Source: Allobosea psychrotolerans
GTDB taxonomy: Bacteria > Pseudomonadota > Alphaproteobacteria > Rhizobiales > Beijerinckiaceae
Assembly: GCF_002917105.1 (NCBI RefSeq)
Contig: NZ_PQFZ01000021.1
Location: 1-64,000 of the forward strand
Length of the DNA: 64,000 nt
Reading direction: 5' to 3'
Position numbers and translations under genes: made by a program. Shown here piece by piece: positions 1-7,384 of the stretch. The notes beneath the pieces are model-generated. The model was not told where the DNA came from and searched no databases. It was given only the letters and a program-made list of their open reading frames with translations. Each line of letters begins with the position of its first letter. Positions within the stretch are counted from its first letter, which is position 1.

Positions 1-522
1 GGCGTCACGCTGGTGCGCCAGGCCGGCGACGCCCTGACCCAGATCCTCGCCGCCTCGCAAAAGGTCGCGGCCACCATCGCCGAGATCTCGGCGGCGTCGG
101 GCGAGCAGGCCAACGGCATCGACGAGATGAGCCAGGCCGTCGCCCATCTCGACGAGATGACGCAGGCTAATGCGGCGCTGGCCGAACAGAGCGCGGCCTC
201 GGCCGGTTCGCTGTCTGGCCGCATCGTCCAGCTCAACGACCTCGTCGCCGCCTTCAGGACCGGCCCTGAGGGCGCAGCTGCCTCATCGGCCAGCTACGCC
301 CCGGCGCCGCGCCCGGCCGCCAGGGCAAGTGCCGCCCAGGCTCATGAACCGGCCTCCGAGCCCGCGCGCCTGCGCAAGCTCGCCGAGGCTGCCTTCGCGC
401 AGAGCCCCAGGCCTGCCGCGGCAGCGCCAGCCAGATCCGCCCCGGCCCCGACGCACGCCGCCGCGCCGGCCAAGCGCGCCGTCAACGGCCGCGCCAATGA
501 CGCTGGCTGGGAGGAGTTCTGA
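1..522 (+). CDS. Methyl-accepting chemotaxis protein, C-terminal part (5' end outside the window)
   Basis: The reading frame is open from the first base, so the gene starts upstream of the window. The first 90 or so residues are heptad-rich alpha-helical sequence of the cytoplasmic signalling domain (KVAATIAEISAASGEQANGI, then IDEMSQAVAHLDEMTQANA), the return arm of a chemoreceptor hairpin that binds CheA/CheW. About 70 residues of Ala/Pro-rich linker follow, and the protein ends in GWEEF. This resembles the xWxxF pentapeptide that tethers CheR and CheB to receptors for adaptation, so the receptor is probably methylation-competent. The sensor domain and membrane segments are not visible, so the ligand cannot be inferred. 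Confidence 0.9.
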   Translation, partial: GVTLVRQAGDALTQILAASQKVAATIAEISAASGEQANGIDEMSQAVAHLDEMTQANAALAEQSAASAGSLSGRIVQLNDLVAAFRTGPEGAAASSASYAPAPRPAARASAAQAHEPASEPARLRKLAEAAFAQSPRPAAAAPARSAPAPTHAAAPAKRAVNGRANDAGWEEF

Positions 523-528
523 GCGGCC

Positions 529-876
529 GTTTGGAAACTCCGGTTTTCATCCTCAGGGTGTGGCCTGGAATAACCTCATCCTGACGGCCTTGAGCGCTGA
601 GCGACGGCGTTATTCTCCGCCGTCATTCCGGGGCTTCGCCCTCGGGTCCGACCTTTGGTCGGCCCAAGGATAAACTCCGCGAAGAGCCCGGAACCCAGAA
701 CCGATGCGCATTCTCGTGAAGCGAGCCGGTCCCGTGCCTTCTCAAGCCGCGGCATCGGTTCTGGGTTCCGGGCTCGATCCTGCGGATCGCCCCGGAATGA
801 CGGCGCGGAGGTGGTCAGGACAGAGCCATTGAAATCTTTGGCTTCATTTCGGGCCGGTCCAGTCGGGCCAGTCCCT
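529..876. repeat. Intergenic palindromic repeat region with a 188-bp nested inverted repeat
   Basis: No gene is seen between the chemoreceptor stop and the DUF1989 stop. Positions 618-634 and 789-805 form a perfect 17-bp inverted repeat, and inside it 684-707 and 752-775 form a perfect 24-bp inverted repeat. Bases 639-670 match 17633-17664 at 28 of 32 positions. The 10-mer GTTTGGAAAC at 529-538 also occurs at 33419-33428, the edge of another palindromic element. The region sits between convergent genes and would fold into strong hairpins in RNA, so it may also end transcription on both strands. There is no T-run typical of an intrinsic terminator. Confidence 0.8.
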
Positions 877-1542
877 TCAAGGCACCCAGGGCTGCGAGGG
901 CGGGATGGCCGGGAAGCTGTCCTCGATCACGCCGTAATGCGCGTCACGCGGGATGTTGGCTGCTCCGCCCTGGATCGGCACGATGTCCTGCGGACAGGCG
1001 GAGAAGGCGATCACGCAGTCCATATCAGCGCGCAAGCTGATGTAATCGCCCGCCCGGCCCGGCGTCGGCGCGGTCTTGAGGCTGCGCCCATCGGCCTGCA
1101 CGGCGATGTTCATGAAGATGTTGAACGAGGCCAGGATCGGCCTCGGCGCGGTCAGGCCGATCTCCGCAAGGCCTTCGAACATGTTGTCCAGGCAGTTGCG
1201 GTGATAGCCCTCGACGCCGAGGCGGCGATAGCGATGGCAGTCGCAGGCGGCCATGAAAGTGTCGTGGATGCCGGGTGAGGTATCCTCGACCAGGGTCAGG
1301 ATCGGATTGCGGTAAGTGCTGACGAAGCTGTCGCCGATGATCGGGTTGAGCCGCTGGCTCCAGACGCGGCTTGCCTCCATCGACATGTGCTCATCGAGAT
1401 CATGGGCGTTCCAGGCCCAGCAATCGACGACCTGGGTGCCGTGGGTGTTGATCAATCGCACGGTCTGGCCGGCCTTGAGCCGGAGCGCCTTGCCATGGCC
1501 GGCGGGAATGGTCGTCTGCAGCTGGGACATGTCGCGTGTCAT
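877..1542 (-). CDS. DUF1989 / urea carboxylase-associated family protein (second of a pair)
   Basis: A 221-residue DUF1989 protein. Family hallmarks are the N-terminal barrel segment GKALRLKAGQTVRLINTHG, the cysteine-containing motif MAACDCHRYRRLGVEGYH in mid-protein and FSACPQDIVPIQGG near the C-terminus. Family knowledge: paired DUF1989 proteins (UAAP1/UAAP2) in guanidine or urea carboxylase clusters have been reported as the two subunits of carboxyguanidine deiminase. Here the pair stands without a carboxylase, behind two ureohydrolase genes and an ABC transporter. The start at 1542 overlaps the stop of the upstream DUF1989 gene (ATGA), which implies translational coupling; an internal ATG four codons later (MSQLQ) is an alternative. 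It is the last gene of the operon. Exact substrate unknown. Confidence 0.85.
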   Translation of the reverse strand: MTRDMSQLQTTIPAGHGKALRLKAGQTVRLINTHGTQVVDCWAWNAHDLDEHMSMEASRVWSQRLNPIIGDSFVSTYRNPILTLVEDTSPGIHDTFMAACDCHRYRRLGVEGYHRNCLDNMFEGLAEIGLTAPRPILASFNIFMNIAVQADGRSLKTAPTPGRAGDYISLRADMDCVIAFSACPQDIVPIQGGAANIPRDAHYGVIEDSFPAIPPSQPWVP

Positions 1543-2138
1543 TCCACCGTGAAATGCGCTTCGGTCGGCATATGGCCGACGCCGTTGATCGGCAGGATGT
1601 CCTGCGGGCAGGCGCTGAAGGCGATGACGAGATCCATCTCGGCGCGCAGCGCGACATAGCTGCCGGGCGTCGAGACCGGCGCCTCGAAGGAGAGCGAGCG
1701 GTCGGGCTTGACCGGGATGTTCATGAAGAGGTTGAGCGGGCTTGGCGTCTCCGGCGCTTCGAGCCCGATCTCACGCATCGCGGCGTGGAGATTATCCTCG
1801 CAATTGTCGTGATACGTCTCGACGCCGAGGAATTTGTAGCGATGGCAGTCGCAGGCGGCCATCAGGGTGTCGTGGATCCCGCCGGAGGTATCCTCGATGA
1901 GCGTCAGGATCGGGCGGCGCTTGTTGCTGCGCATGATGTCGCCGACGATCGGGATCGTCTTCAGCATATGCGGCCGGCTGTGCTCCATCGACATGAATTC
2001 CTTCAGGTCCTGGACGTTGAAGGCCCAGGTATCGACGACCTGGTCGCCATGGGTGTTGATGACCTTGACGATTTGTCCTTGCCTGACATGGGCAGCCTTG
2101 CCTCGGCGGGCGGGAATGGTGACGGGCGTGCTCGGCAT
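1539..2138 (-). CDS. DUF1989 / urea carboxylase-associated family protein (first of a pair)
   Basis: A 199-residue DUF1989 protein, clearly paralogous to the next gene: both share INTHG...QVVD, SMEHSR/SMEASR, ILTLIEDTS/ILTLVEDTS, MAACDCHRY and FSACPQDI motifs. The cysteines in ACDCH and SACPQ are likely metal or catalytic ligands (inference). The two proteins probably form a heteromer, as reported for the UAAP1/UAAP2 (carboxyguanidine deiminase) pairs. It lies 20 bases downstream of the ureohydrolase gene and overlaps the following DUF1989 gene by four bases. Context suggests handling of a guanidino or ureido compound produced or imported by this operon. Confidence 0.85.
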   Translation of the reverse strand: MPSTPVTIPARRGKAAHVRQGQIVKVINTHGDQVVDTWAFNVQDLKEFMSMEHSRPHMLKTIPIVGDIMRSNKRRPILTLIEDTSGGIHDTLMAACDCHRYKFLGVETYHDNCEDNLHAAMREIGLEAPETPSPLNLFMNIPVKPDRSLSFEAPVSTPGSYVALRAEMDLVIAFSACPQDILPINGVGHMPTEAHFTVE

Positions 2139-2158
2139 GGTGACGATCCTCCTGGTGT

Positions 2159-3109
2159 TCAGCGGGCTTTTAGGCGGTCGCGCCAGCGCGGCTGGGCGCA
2201 GATCTCGCCGAGGAAGCCGATCACGACGAGCGCGCCGAGATAGGCGGTGACGCCGGTCCCGACATCGAGCGGCGGGTTCACCTCGACGAAGTCGAAGCCG
2301 ACGACCTCATTGCGCTCGGCGACCGCCTTCAGCGTGTCACGCAGATCGGGATAGCTCATGCCGTCCGGCTCGGCCGAGACGCAGCCCGGCACCAGCGACA
2401 TGTCGAGCGCGTCGACGTCGATGCTGACATAGACCGGCGCTCCCTCCGGCAGCAGCGCTGCGATGCCGGCGGGTCCGAGCTCGCGGACTTCGTGCATCGG
2501 CACGACACGGTTACCGCCCGCCTCGATATCCTCATGCTGCTTGCGGGCGCTGCGCAGGCTGCGGATGCCGATCTGGGTCAGGCTGAGCGCGGTATCGAGC
2601 GCCGCGACATGGCGGAAGGCGTGGCCATTGGTGTAACGTAACCCGTTGGCCTCGTCGGCATAGTCCATATGCGCGTCGAAATGCAGGACATGCACGGGCC
2701 GCTCGAAAGCGCGGAAGATCGGGTAGGTGATCGAATGGTCGCCGCCGAGCACGACGGGAAGTGCACCGGCGTCCAGCGCCTTGCGGACGGTGGCGGTGAT
2801 GTTGGCGAAGCTTTGCTCGACATTGGTGGGCGCGATGTCGACATCGCCGAGATCGGCGATCAGCCCCTGCGCCAGCTCTTCCGTCAGGAAGTCGCGCCGC
2901 GTCGCCGGGTCGTAGAGCCCGCCGGTGAAGCGCAGCGAATGCTCCCGCAAGGCGCGCGGGCCTAGCCGGCTGCCCGGCAGGAAGGGCGAGCCTTCGTCGA
3001 AGGGCACGCCGATGATGGCGATGGCAGCGTCGAGCCGATCAAGGTCACCGACGACCGGCGCGCGCAGGAAGGAGGGGATGCCGACATAGGGCCTGTCGAT
3101 GCGGCTCAT
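2159..3109 (-). CDS. Ureohydrolase (agmatinase/arginase family)
   Basis: A 316-residue metallohydrolase of the arginase/agmatinase fold, which cleaves a guanidino group to an amine and urea at a binuclear Mn (or Ni) site. Ligand motifs are all present: GGDHS (122-126), DAHMD (145-149) and SIDVDALD (229-236). The segment after the second motif reads RYTNGHAFRH, unlike the SHGTPF loop of classical agmatinases, so the substrate should not be assumed to be agmatine. The start overlaps the ABC ATPase stop by four bases (ATGA). It is one of two ureohydrolases flanking the transporter; guanidinobutyrate, guanidine or another guanidino acid are possible substrates. Confidence 0.88.
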   Translation of the reverse strand: MSRIDRPYVGIPSFLRAPVVGDLDRLDAAIAIIGVPFDEGSPFLPGSRLGPRALREHSLRFTGGLYDPATRRDFLTEELAQGLIADLGDVDIAPTNVEQSFANITATVRKALDAGALPVVLGGDHSITYPIFRAFERPVHVLHFDAHMDYADEANGLRYTNGHAFRHVAALDTALSLTQIGIRSLRSARKQHEDIEAGGNRVVPMHEVRELGPAGIAALLPEGAPVYVSIDVDALDMSLVPGCVSAEPDGMSYPDLRDTLKAVAERNEVVGFDFVEVNPPLDVGTGVTAYLGALVVIGFLGEICAQPRWRDRLKAR

Positions 3110-3906
3110 GATGCGAGTGTCTCCAGCGGGGCTCGTCCGGAGCCGATCAGGTTGAGGAAGGCTGCGACGCGCGGGTCGGCCGGCCGGTTCATGACTTGCG
3201 CCGCCGGGCCGTCCTCGATGATGCGGCCCTTGTCCATGAAGGCGATGCGGTCGGCGACATGGGCGGCGAAGCCGATCTCATGCGTCACCACCAGCATGGT
3301 CATGCCGGTGCCGGCGAGCTCGCGCAGCAGGGCGAGGACCTCGCCGACGAGCTCCGGATCGAGTGCCGACGTCGGCTCGTCGAACAGCATCAAGGCCGGG
3401 TCCATGGCCAGCGCGCGCGCAATGGCGACGCGTTGACGCTGGCCGCCGGACAGCGCATCGGGATAGTGCTGCGCCTTGTCGGCGAGGCTGAGGCTGGCGA
3501 GCAGGGCGCGGGCACGCTGCGTCGCCTCCTCGCGCGGCCGGCCGAGCACGACCATTTGCGGCCGGATGACGTTCTCGATCGCGCTCAGATGCGGCCAGAG
3601 ATTGAGCTGCTGGAAGACCATGCCGATGCGCGGGCGCATGGCGTCGATCTGCCTGCCGCCATGGCGCCTGACGACGGTGCCGTTGGTCTCGCGCCCGAAC
3701 GGCTTGCCCTCGATGGTGATGAAGCCGTCATCGGGCTGCTCGAGCCAGGTCAGGCAGCGCAGCAAGGTGCTCTTGCCACAGCCGCTCGGGCCGATCAGCG
3801 CGACGACTTCGCCTTTCGCGATGTCGAGATAGACCTGGTCCAAGGCGGTCGTGCCGCGAAAGCGCTTGGTCAGCCCGGAGACGCCGAGGATGGCAGGGAC
3901 ACTCAT
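3106..3906 (-). CDS. Polar amino acid-type ABC transporter ATP-binding protein
   Basis: A 266-residue ATPase of the HisP/GlnQ class. It shows Walker A GPSGCGKST (about residue 38), the LSGGQ-type signature DALSGGQRQR, Walker B ALMLFDEPTSALDP and the switch histidine in VVTHEI. It is the energising subunit for the two permeases upstream. The start at 3906 is chosen because the ATG overlaps the upstream permease stop (positions 3903-3906) and the protein then begins at the normal family N-terminus (MSVPAILGVSGL); the open frame extends further upstream only by overlapping the permeases. The stop overlaps the ureohydrolase start. Confidence 0.93.
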   Translation of the reverse strand: MSVPAILGVSGLTKRFRGTTALDQVYLDIAKGEVVALIGPSGCGKSTLLRCLTWLEQPDDGFITIEGKPFGRETNGTVVRRHGGRQIDAMRPRIGMVFQQLNLWPHLSAIENVIRPQMVVLGRPREEATQRARALLASLSLADKAQHYPDALSGGQRQRVAIARALAMDPALMLFDEPTSALDPELVGEVLALLRELAGTGMTMLVVTHEIGFAAHVADRIAFMDKGRIIEDGPAAQVMNRPADPRVAAFLNLIGSGRAPLETLAS

Positions 3907-4625
3907 CGCACCGGCCTCCTGTCGAAGGAGAGGAACTCCGCGGCGAGCGGATTGCGGATGATGGTCTCCTGCTGGGCCTGGCCGACACGGGCCTCGAGCA
4001 GCCCGGCAAGCCAGGCCACCACCATGGTGATGGCCCAGTAGATCAGCGTCACCGCCGCGAAGACCTCGAAGGGCGCGAAGGTGTTCCCCTGCACGATCAG
4101 GCCCTGATAGGTCAGCTCGGCCACCGTGATCGAGCTCAGCACGGAGGATTCCTTGATCATCGTCAGCGTCATGTTGGTGGAGGGCGGCACCAGGCTGCGC
4201 AGGATCTGCGGGGCGATGACGTGCCGCATCGCCTGGAGCGGCGACATGCCGACGACGCGCGCGGATTCGAACTGGCCGCGCGGCAAGGCAAGGATTGCGG
4301 CGCGGATGATCTCGGCATAATAGGCGCTGGCGAAGAGCGAGAGCGCGACCGTGCCGGTGACGAAGGCCGGCAGCCTGATGCCGGCAAAGGGCAGGCCGTA
4401 ATAGACCAGGAACAGGATGATGATGAAGGGGATGCCGCGCAGGACCCCGACATAAGCGGCCACCAGGATGCGCACCAGCCGGTTGGGAATTTGCGCGATC
4501 AGCGCCACGACGATGCCGACGGTATAGCCGAGCAGGAAGGCCATGGCGGTGATCTGGATCGTCAGCCAGGCGCCCTGCGCGAAAAGCGGCCAGTACTGGA
4601 CCAGGATCGAGGGGTCGAACGCCAT
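3903..4625 (-). CDS. Amino acid ABC transporter permease
   Basis: A 240-residue membrane protein of the HisM/GlnP class with about five transmembrane helices. The N-terminus (LFAQGAWLTIQITAMAFLLG) and the EAA-loop region (YYAEIIRAAILALPRGQFES, followed by MRHVIAPQILRSLVPP) are typical and contact the ATPase. It lies 3 bases downstream of the other permease gene and overlaps the ATPase gene, so the two permeases probably form a heterodimeric channel. It imports the substrate delivered by the binding protein at 5318-6175 into the cytoplasm. Confidence 0.92.
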   Translation of the reverse strand: MAFDPSILVQYWPLFAQGAWLTIQITAMAFLLGYTVGIVVALIAQIPNRLVRILVAAYVGVLRGIPFIIILFLVYYGLPFAGIRLPAFVTGTVALSLFASAYYAEIIRAAILALPRGQFESARVVGMSPLQAMRHVIAPQILRSLVPPSTNMTLTMIKESSVLSSITVAELTYQGLIVQGNTFAPFEVFAAVTLIYWAITMVVAWLAGLLEARVGQAQQETIIRNPLAAEFLSFDRRPVR

Positions 4626-4628
4626 GGC

Positions 4629-5288
4629 TCAGCCCCTCCTGACGGCGAGCCGGGCTTCGGTCAGCGAGCCGGCGGCGATCACGACGAGGTTCATCAAGAG
4701 AAAGATCAGGGCAGCCCCGGCGAGCGTCTCGAAGGGGCGGTAGCTGGCGCTGGCGATCTGCTGGGCAGTGCGCAGCACGTCGACGACGGTGATGACCGAA
4801 AGCAGGGCGGTGCCCTTCACCACGATCGTGATCTCGTTGATCAGGACGGGCAGGATGCGCCGGAACAATTGCGGCAGCACCACGCTTTGCCAGATCGCCC
4901 GCCGCGGCAAGGAGAGCGCGGTCGCCGCCTCGATCTGCCCGGGGTCGATGGTCTGCAGGCCGCCGCGCATCATTTCGGTGATGAACATCGAACTGTTGAG
5001 CGCAATCGCGGCGATACCCGCGGCCTCGGGCGACAAGTCGAGACCGATTGCGGGCAGGACATAATAGAACAGGAAGATCTGGATCAGCAGCGGGGTGCCG
5101 CGGATGAAGCTGATCAGAAACGCGATGATAGCGTTGACCCAAGCGATCTTGAAGGAGCGCAGGATGGTCAATGCCGTGCCGCCGAGGACAGCGATCACCA
5201 CGATGATCGCGGCAAGGCGGGCATTGACGAGGGCAGCGGCAAACAGCGTGGGCAGGACCGAGAGCAGATAGGCGAATTGAAACGACAA
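4629..5288 (-). CDS. Amino acid ABC transporter permease
   Basis: A 219-residue HisQ/GlnP-class inner-membrane permease with several hydrophobic helices. The central loop SMFITEMMRGGLQTIDPGQI followed by EAATALSLPRRAIWQSVVLPQ is the EAA motif that docks to the ATPase. It is the partner of the permease at 3903-4625 and follows the binding-protein gene after about 29 bases. Nothing unusual is seen; the substrate is set by the binding protein and the guanidino/ureido catabolic context. Confidence 0.92.
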   Translation of the reverse strand: MSFQFAYLLSVLPTLFAAALVNARLAAIIVVIAVLGGTALTILRSFKIAWVNAIIAFLISFIRGTPLLIQIFLFYYVLPAIGLDLSPEAAGIAAIALNSSMFITEMMRGGLQTIDPGQIEAATALSLPRRAIWQSVVLPQLFRRILPVLINEITIVVKGTALLSVITVVDVLRTAQQIASASYRPFETLAGAALIFLLMNLVVIAAGSLTEARLAVRRG

Positions 5289-5317
5289 GGCTGCGCTCCC
5301 GATCCTGCTGGACGGCG

Positions 5318-6175
5318 TCAGACGGCGCCGGGCGGAAGATAGCCGCTATCGGGGATGTCCATCTTGAAGCCGAACCATTTCTCCTGCAGCGCGGCGAGGC
5401 GGCCGTCGTCGCGCATCTTGCGGATGACGCCGTTGATGAAGTCGCGCAGTTCCTTGTCGTCGGGCCGCGTGACCCAGGCGAGATAGGTATAGGGGCTGCC
5501 GGCGGTGACGGGGGCGAGCAGAGCGAAGGTGTCGGGCTTCTCCTTGACCAGCACGGCGAGGCTGGGAAGGGACTGGATCACGGCGTCGACTTCGCCGCTG
5601 GCAAGCGCGACATAGCTTTCGGTGAAGGCCGTGAAGAGCTTCAATTCCTTGAAGCCCGCGCCGCCGGCGGCCTTGAGCTTGGCGTCCATGGCGCGCGAGG
5701 TCGGCTCGGTCGAGGAGGCGAGCTGGGTCGCGACGACCTTACCGTTCAGATCCTCGATGACCTTCATCTTGTCGCCCTTGCGCATCATCGCATAGGGCAC
5801 GCCATTGGCGATCGGCATCGTATAGGCGTAGCGCTTGGCCCGCTCCTCATTGATGCCGACGGTGGTGGCGACGAAATCGAACTTGCCGGCGAGAACGCCG
5901 GGCAGGATGCCTTGCCAGGGCAGGTCGAGCTGATTGACCTTGACGCCGAGCTCCTTGACGATCTCACCGAGGAGATCGCTGCCATAGCCGACGATCTTGC
6001 CGTCCTTGACGAATTCGAAGGGCGGGAAGGCGGCTTCGGTGCCCACGGTGACGATGCCGAGGCGCTTGATCTTTTCAAGCGTCGTCTCGGCGAAGGCGAG
6101 GGAGGGCGGCAGCAGCCCGGCGAGCGCCGTGCCTCCTGCCATGATGCCGAATTGCCTGCGGCTCGGATGCGACAT
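5318..6175 (-). CDS. Amino acid ABC transporter substrate-binding protein (family 3)
   Basis: A 285-residue periplasmic binding protein of the polar amino acid family (SBP_bac_3). The N-terminus carries SRRQFGIMAGG followed by a hydrophobic stretch and AFA, a twin-arginine-type signal peptide, so it may be exported folded. The family motif VGTEAAFPPFEF is at about residues 41-52. It captures the operon's substrate, possibly an amino acid or guanidino compound, and passes it to the permeases at 3903-5288. It sits between the upstream ureohydrolase (6260-7225) and the permeases on the same strand. Confidence 0.9.
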   Translation of the reverse strand: MSHPSRRQFGIMAGGTALAGLLPPSLAFAETTLEKIKRLGIVTVGTEAAFPPFEFVKDGKIVGYGSDLLGEIVKELGVKVNQLDLPWQGILPGVLAGKFDFVATTVGINEERAKRYAYTMPIANGVPYAMMRKGDKMKVIEDLNGKVVATQLASSTEPTSRAMDAKLKAAGGAGFKELKLFTAFTESYVALASGEVDAVIQSLPSLAVLVKEKPDTFALLAPVTAGSPYTYLAWVTRPDDKELRDFINGVIRKMRDDGRLAALQEKWFGFKMDIPDSGYLPPGAV

Positions 6176-6259
6176 GATGCTGCTCCTCTGATGGCCAGAG
6201 TGCTCTGGCGTGATGGCGGGAAAGGCGTCGGCTTAGGCAGGTGCGCACCCGCTGCCGGG

Positions 6260-7225
6260 TCAGACCGGAGGCGCGTCGAAATAGTCGGCCCGCACGGCAG
6301 CCCCGATCAGGTTCACGATCAGGCGACCGGCGACGATGCTGGTGATGTTGTTCACGTCAGTGGAGGGGGTGATCTCGACGATATCCATGCCGAGCACGCG
6401 GCCCTTGCGGACCAGACCATGGATCAGCTTGCGGACCTGATGGAACAGCAGGCCGCCCGGCGCCGGACCTTCCACGGCCGGCATGACGGAGGGGTCGAGC
6501 CCGTCGGCGTCGATGGTGATGTAGTAGCGGCCGCCATCGGGGATGCGGTCGATGATCGTGTCGATGCCGGCATCATGCACCTCGAAGGCCGGGATGATGT
6601 TGGCGCCATAGGCGCGCGCCGCCGCGACCTCCTCGCTGCGGGCGCTGCCCTGGGCTCGGATGCCGATCTGGAAGATCTGGTCGATATGCGCCATCTCGGA
6701 GGCGCGCCGGATCGGGCTCGACAGGCCGTCATGCACGCCGTTCACATGCTCGCGCCAGTCGATATGGACATCGACCTGGATCAGGGTCACAGGCCCCTCG
6801 CCGTCGAGCGCGCGGAAGATCGGGATCGGGATGCCGTGATCGCCGCCGATCGTGATCGGCATGGCACCGGCCTTCAGGACCTTGCGTACGGTCGCCTCGG
6901 CGCGCCCGAAATGGCTCCTCTGGTCATGGATGTCGAAGGGCACATTGCCGATATCGACGACCTTGAGGGCGCGGTCGGCATAGATCGGACCGCCGACATC
7001 GAAATCATAGCGCTCCAGGCTGCGGCAGACGCGGTCGGTCACGCTCCGGACGGCGTCGGGCGCCCTGGTCTGGTCATTGGAGACCGCATGCGGCTCATAG
7101 GCGTTGCCATAGGGCATGCCGATGATGGCGATATGGGCGTCCAGCGTGTCGAGGTCCGTGACCAGGGGCGACCAGAGGAAGGTCTGGTGCCCGGGTTTGG
7201 GCGGCACAGTTAGGGGCAGGGTCAT
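6260..7225 (-). CDS. Ureohydrolase (agmatinase/guanidinobutyrase family), first gene of the operon
   Basis: A 321-residue ureohydrolase with metal ligands in GGDHG (127-131), DVHID (152-156) and TIDADGLD (237-244). The usual Ser after GGDH is Gly and the substrate-loop region reads VHDGLSSPIRRA, so it differs from the second ureohydrolase in this operon and probably acts on a different guanidino substrate. I chose the ATG at 7225 because GAAAGG lies about 12 bases upstream and the family N-terminus follows; an in-frame TTG at 7270 lacks support. It is the promoter-proximal gene of the 7225-to-877 operon and faces the LysR gene across a palindrome-rich gap. Confidence 0.88.
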   Translation of the reverse strand: MTLPLTVPPKPGHQTFLWSPLVTDLDTLDAHIAIIGMPYGNAYEPHAVSNDQTRAPDAVRSVTDRVCRSLERYDFDVGGPIYADRALKVVDIGNVPFDIHDQRSHFGRAEATVRKVLKAGAMPITIGGDHGIPIPIFRALDGEGPVTLIQVDVHIDWREHVNGVHDGLSSPIRRASEMAHIDQIFQIGIRAQGSARSEEVAAARAYGANIIPAFEVHDAGIDTIIDRIPDGGRYYITIDADGLDPSVMPAVEGPAPGGLLFHQVRKLIHGLVRKGRVLGMDIVEITPSTDVNNITSIVAGRLIVNLIGAAVRADYFDAPPV

Positions 7226-7289
7226 ACGCGCTGGAGCCTTTCGGATCGCTCGATCAAAAGCTGTGCACAAGCGTATTATTTGAGCTTAC

Positions 7290-7305
7290 GTTTGATCGAT
7301 TAAAC
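7290..7305. promoter_or_regulatory. Candidate LysR operator (imperfect palindrome) in the divergent promoter region
   Basis: GTTTGATCGATTAAAC is an inverted repeat with 14 of 16 positions symmetric. It lies between the ureohydrolase start (7225) and the LysR gene start (7385), where a LysR-type activator would bind to control both directions. Function is inferred from position and symmetry only. Confidence 0.45.
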
Positions 7306-7359
7306 ATCATCCTCAGCAGGTTATGGGTTGAGGGCTGGTTGCCGCAATTGCAATCTGAG

Positions 7360-7377
7360 AAACCATGGTTGTGGTTT
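7360..7377. promoter_or_regulatory. Second candidate operator: AAACCA-N6-TGGTTT inverted repeat
   Basis: A perfect 6-bp inverted repeat with a 6-bp spacer lies just upstream of the LysR start, and AACCATGGTT inside it is itself a 10-bp palindrome. Its place over the LysR start region suggests autoregulation, as is usual for this family. Confidence 0.4.
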
Positions 7378-7384
7378 GTGCAAC

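Noticed and set aside
3906..5142. Long minus-strand open frame upstream of the ABC ATPase start, giving a 678-residue product
   Set aside because: The N-terminal part is Arg/Ala-rich shadow translation of the two permease genes; only the part from 3906 matches an ATPase.
7226..7384. Guanidine riboswitch upstream of the ureohydrolase operon
   Set aside because: I looked for guanidine-I/II/III-like conserved motifs (for example paired ACGR hairpin loops) and did not see them; the gap is short and holds palindromes that fit LysR control.
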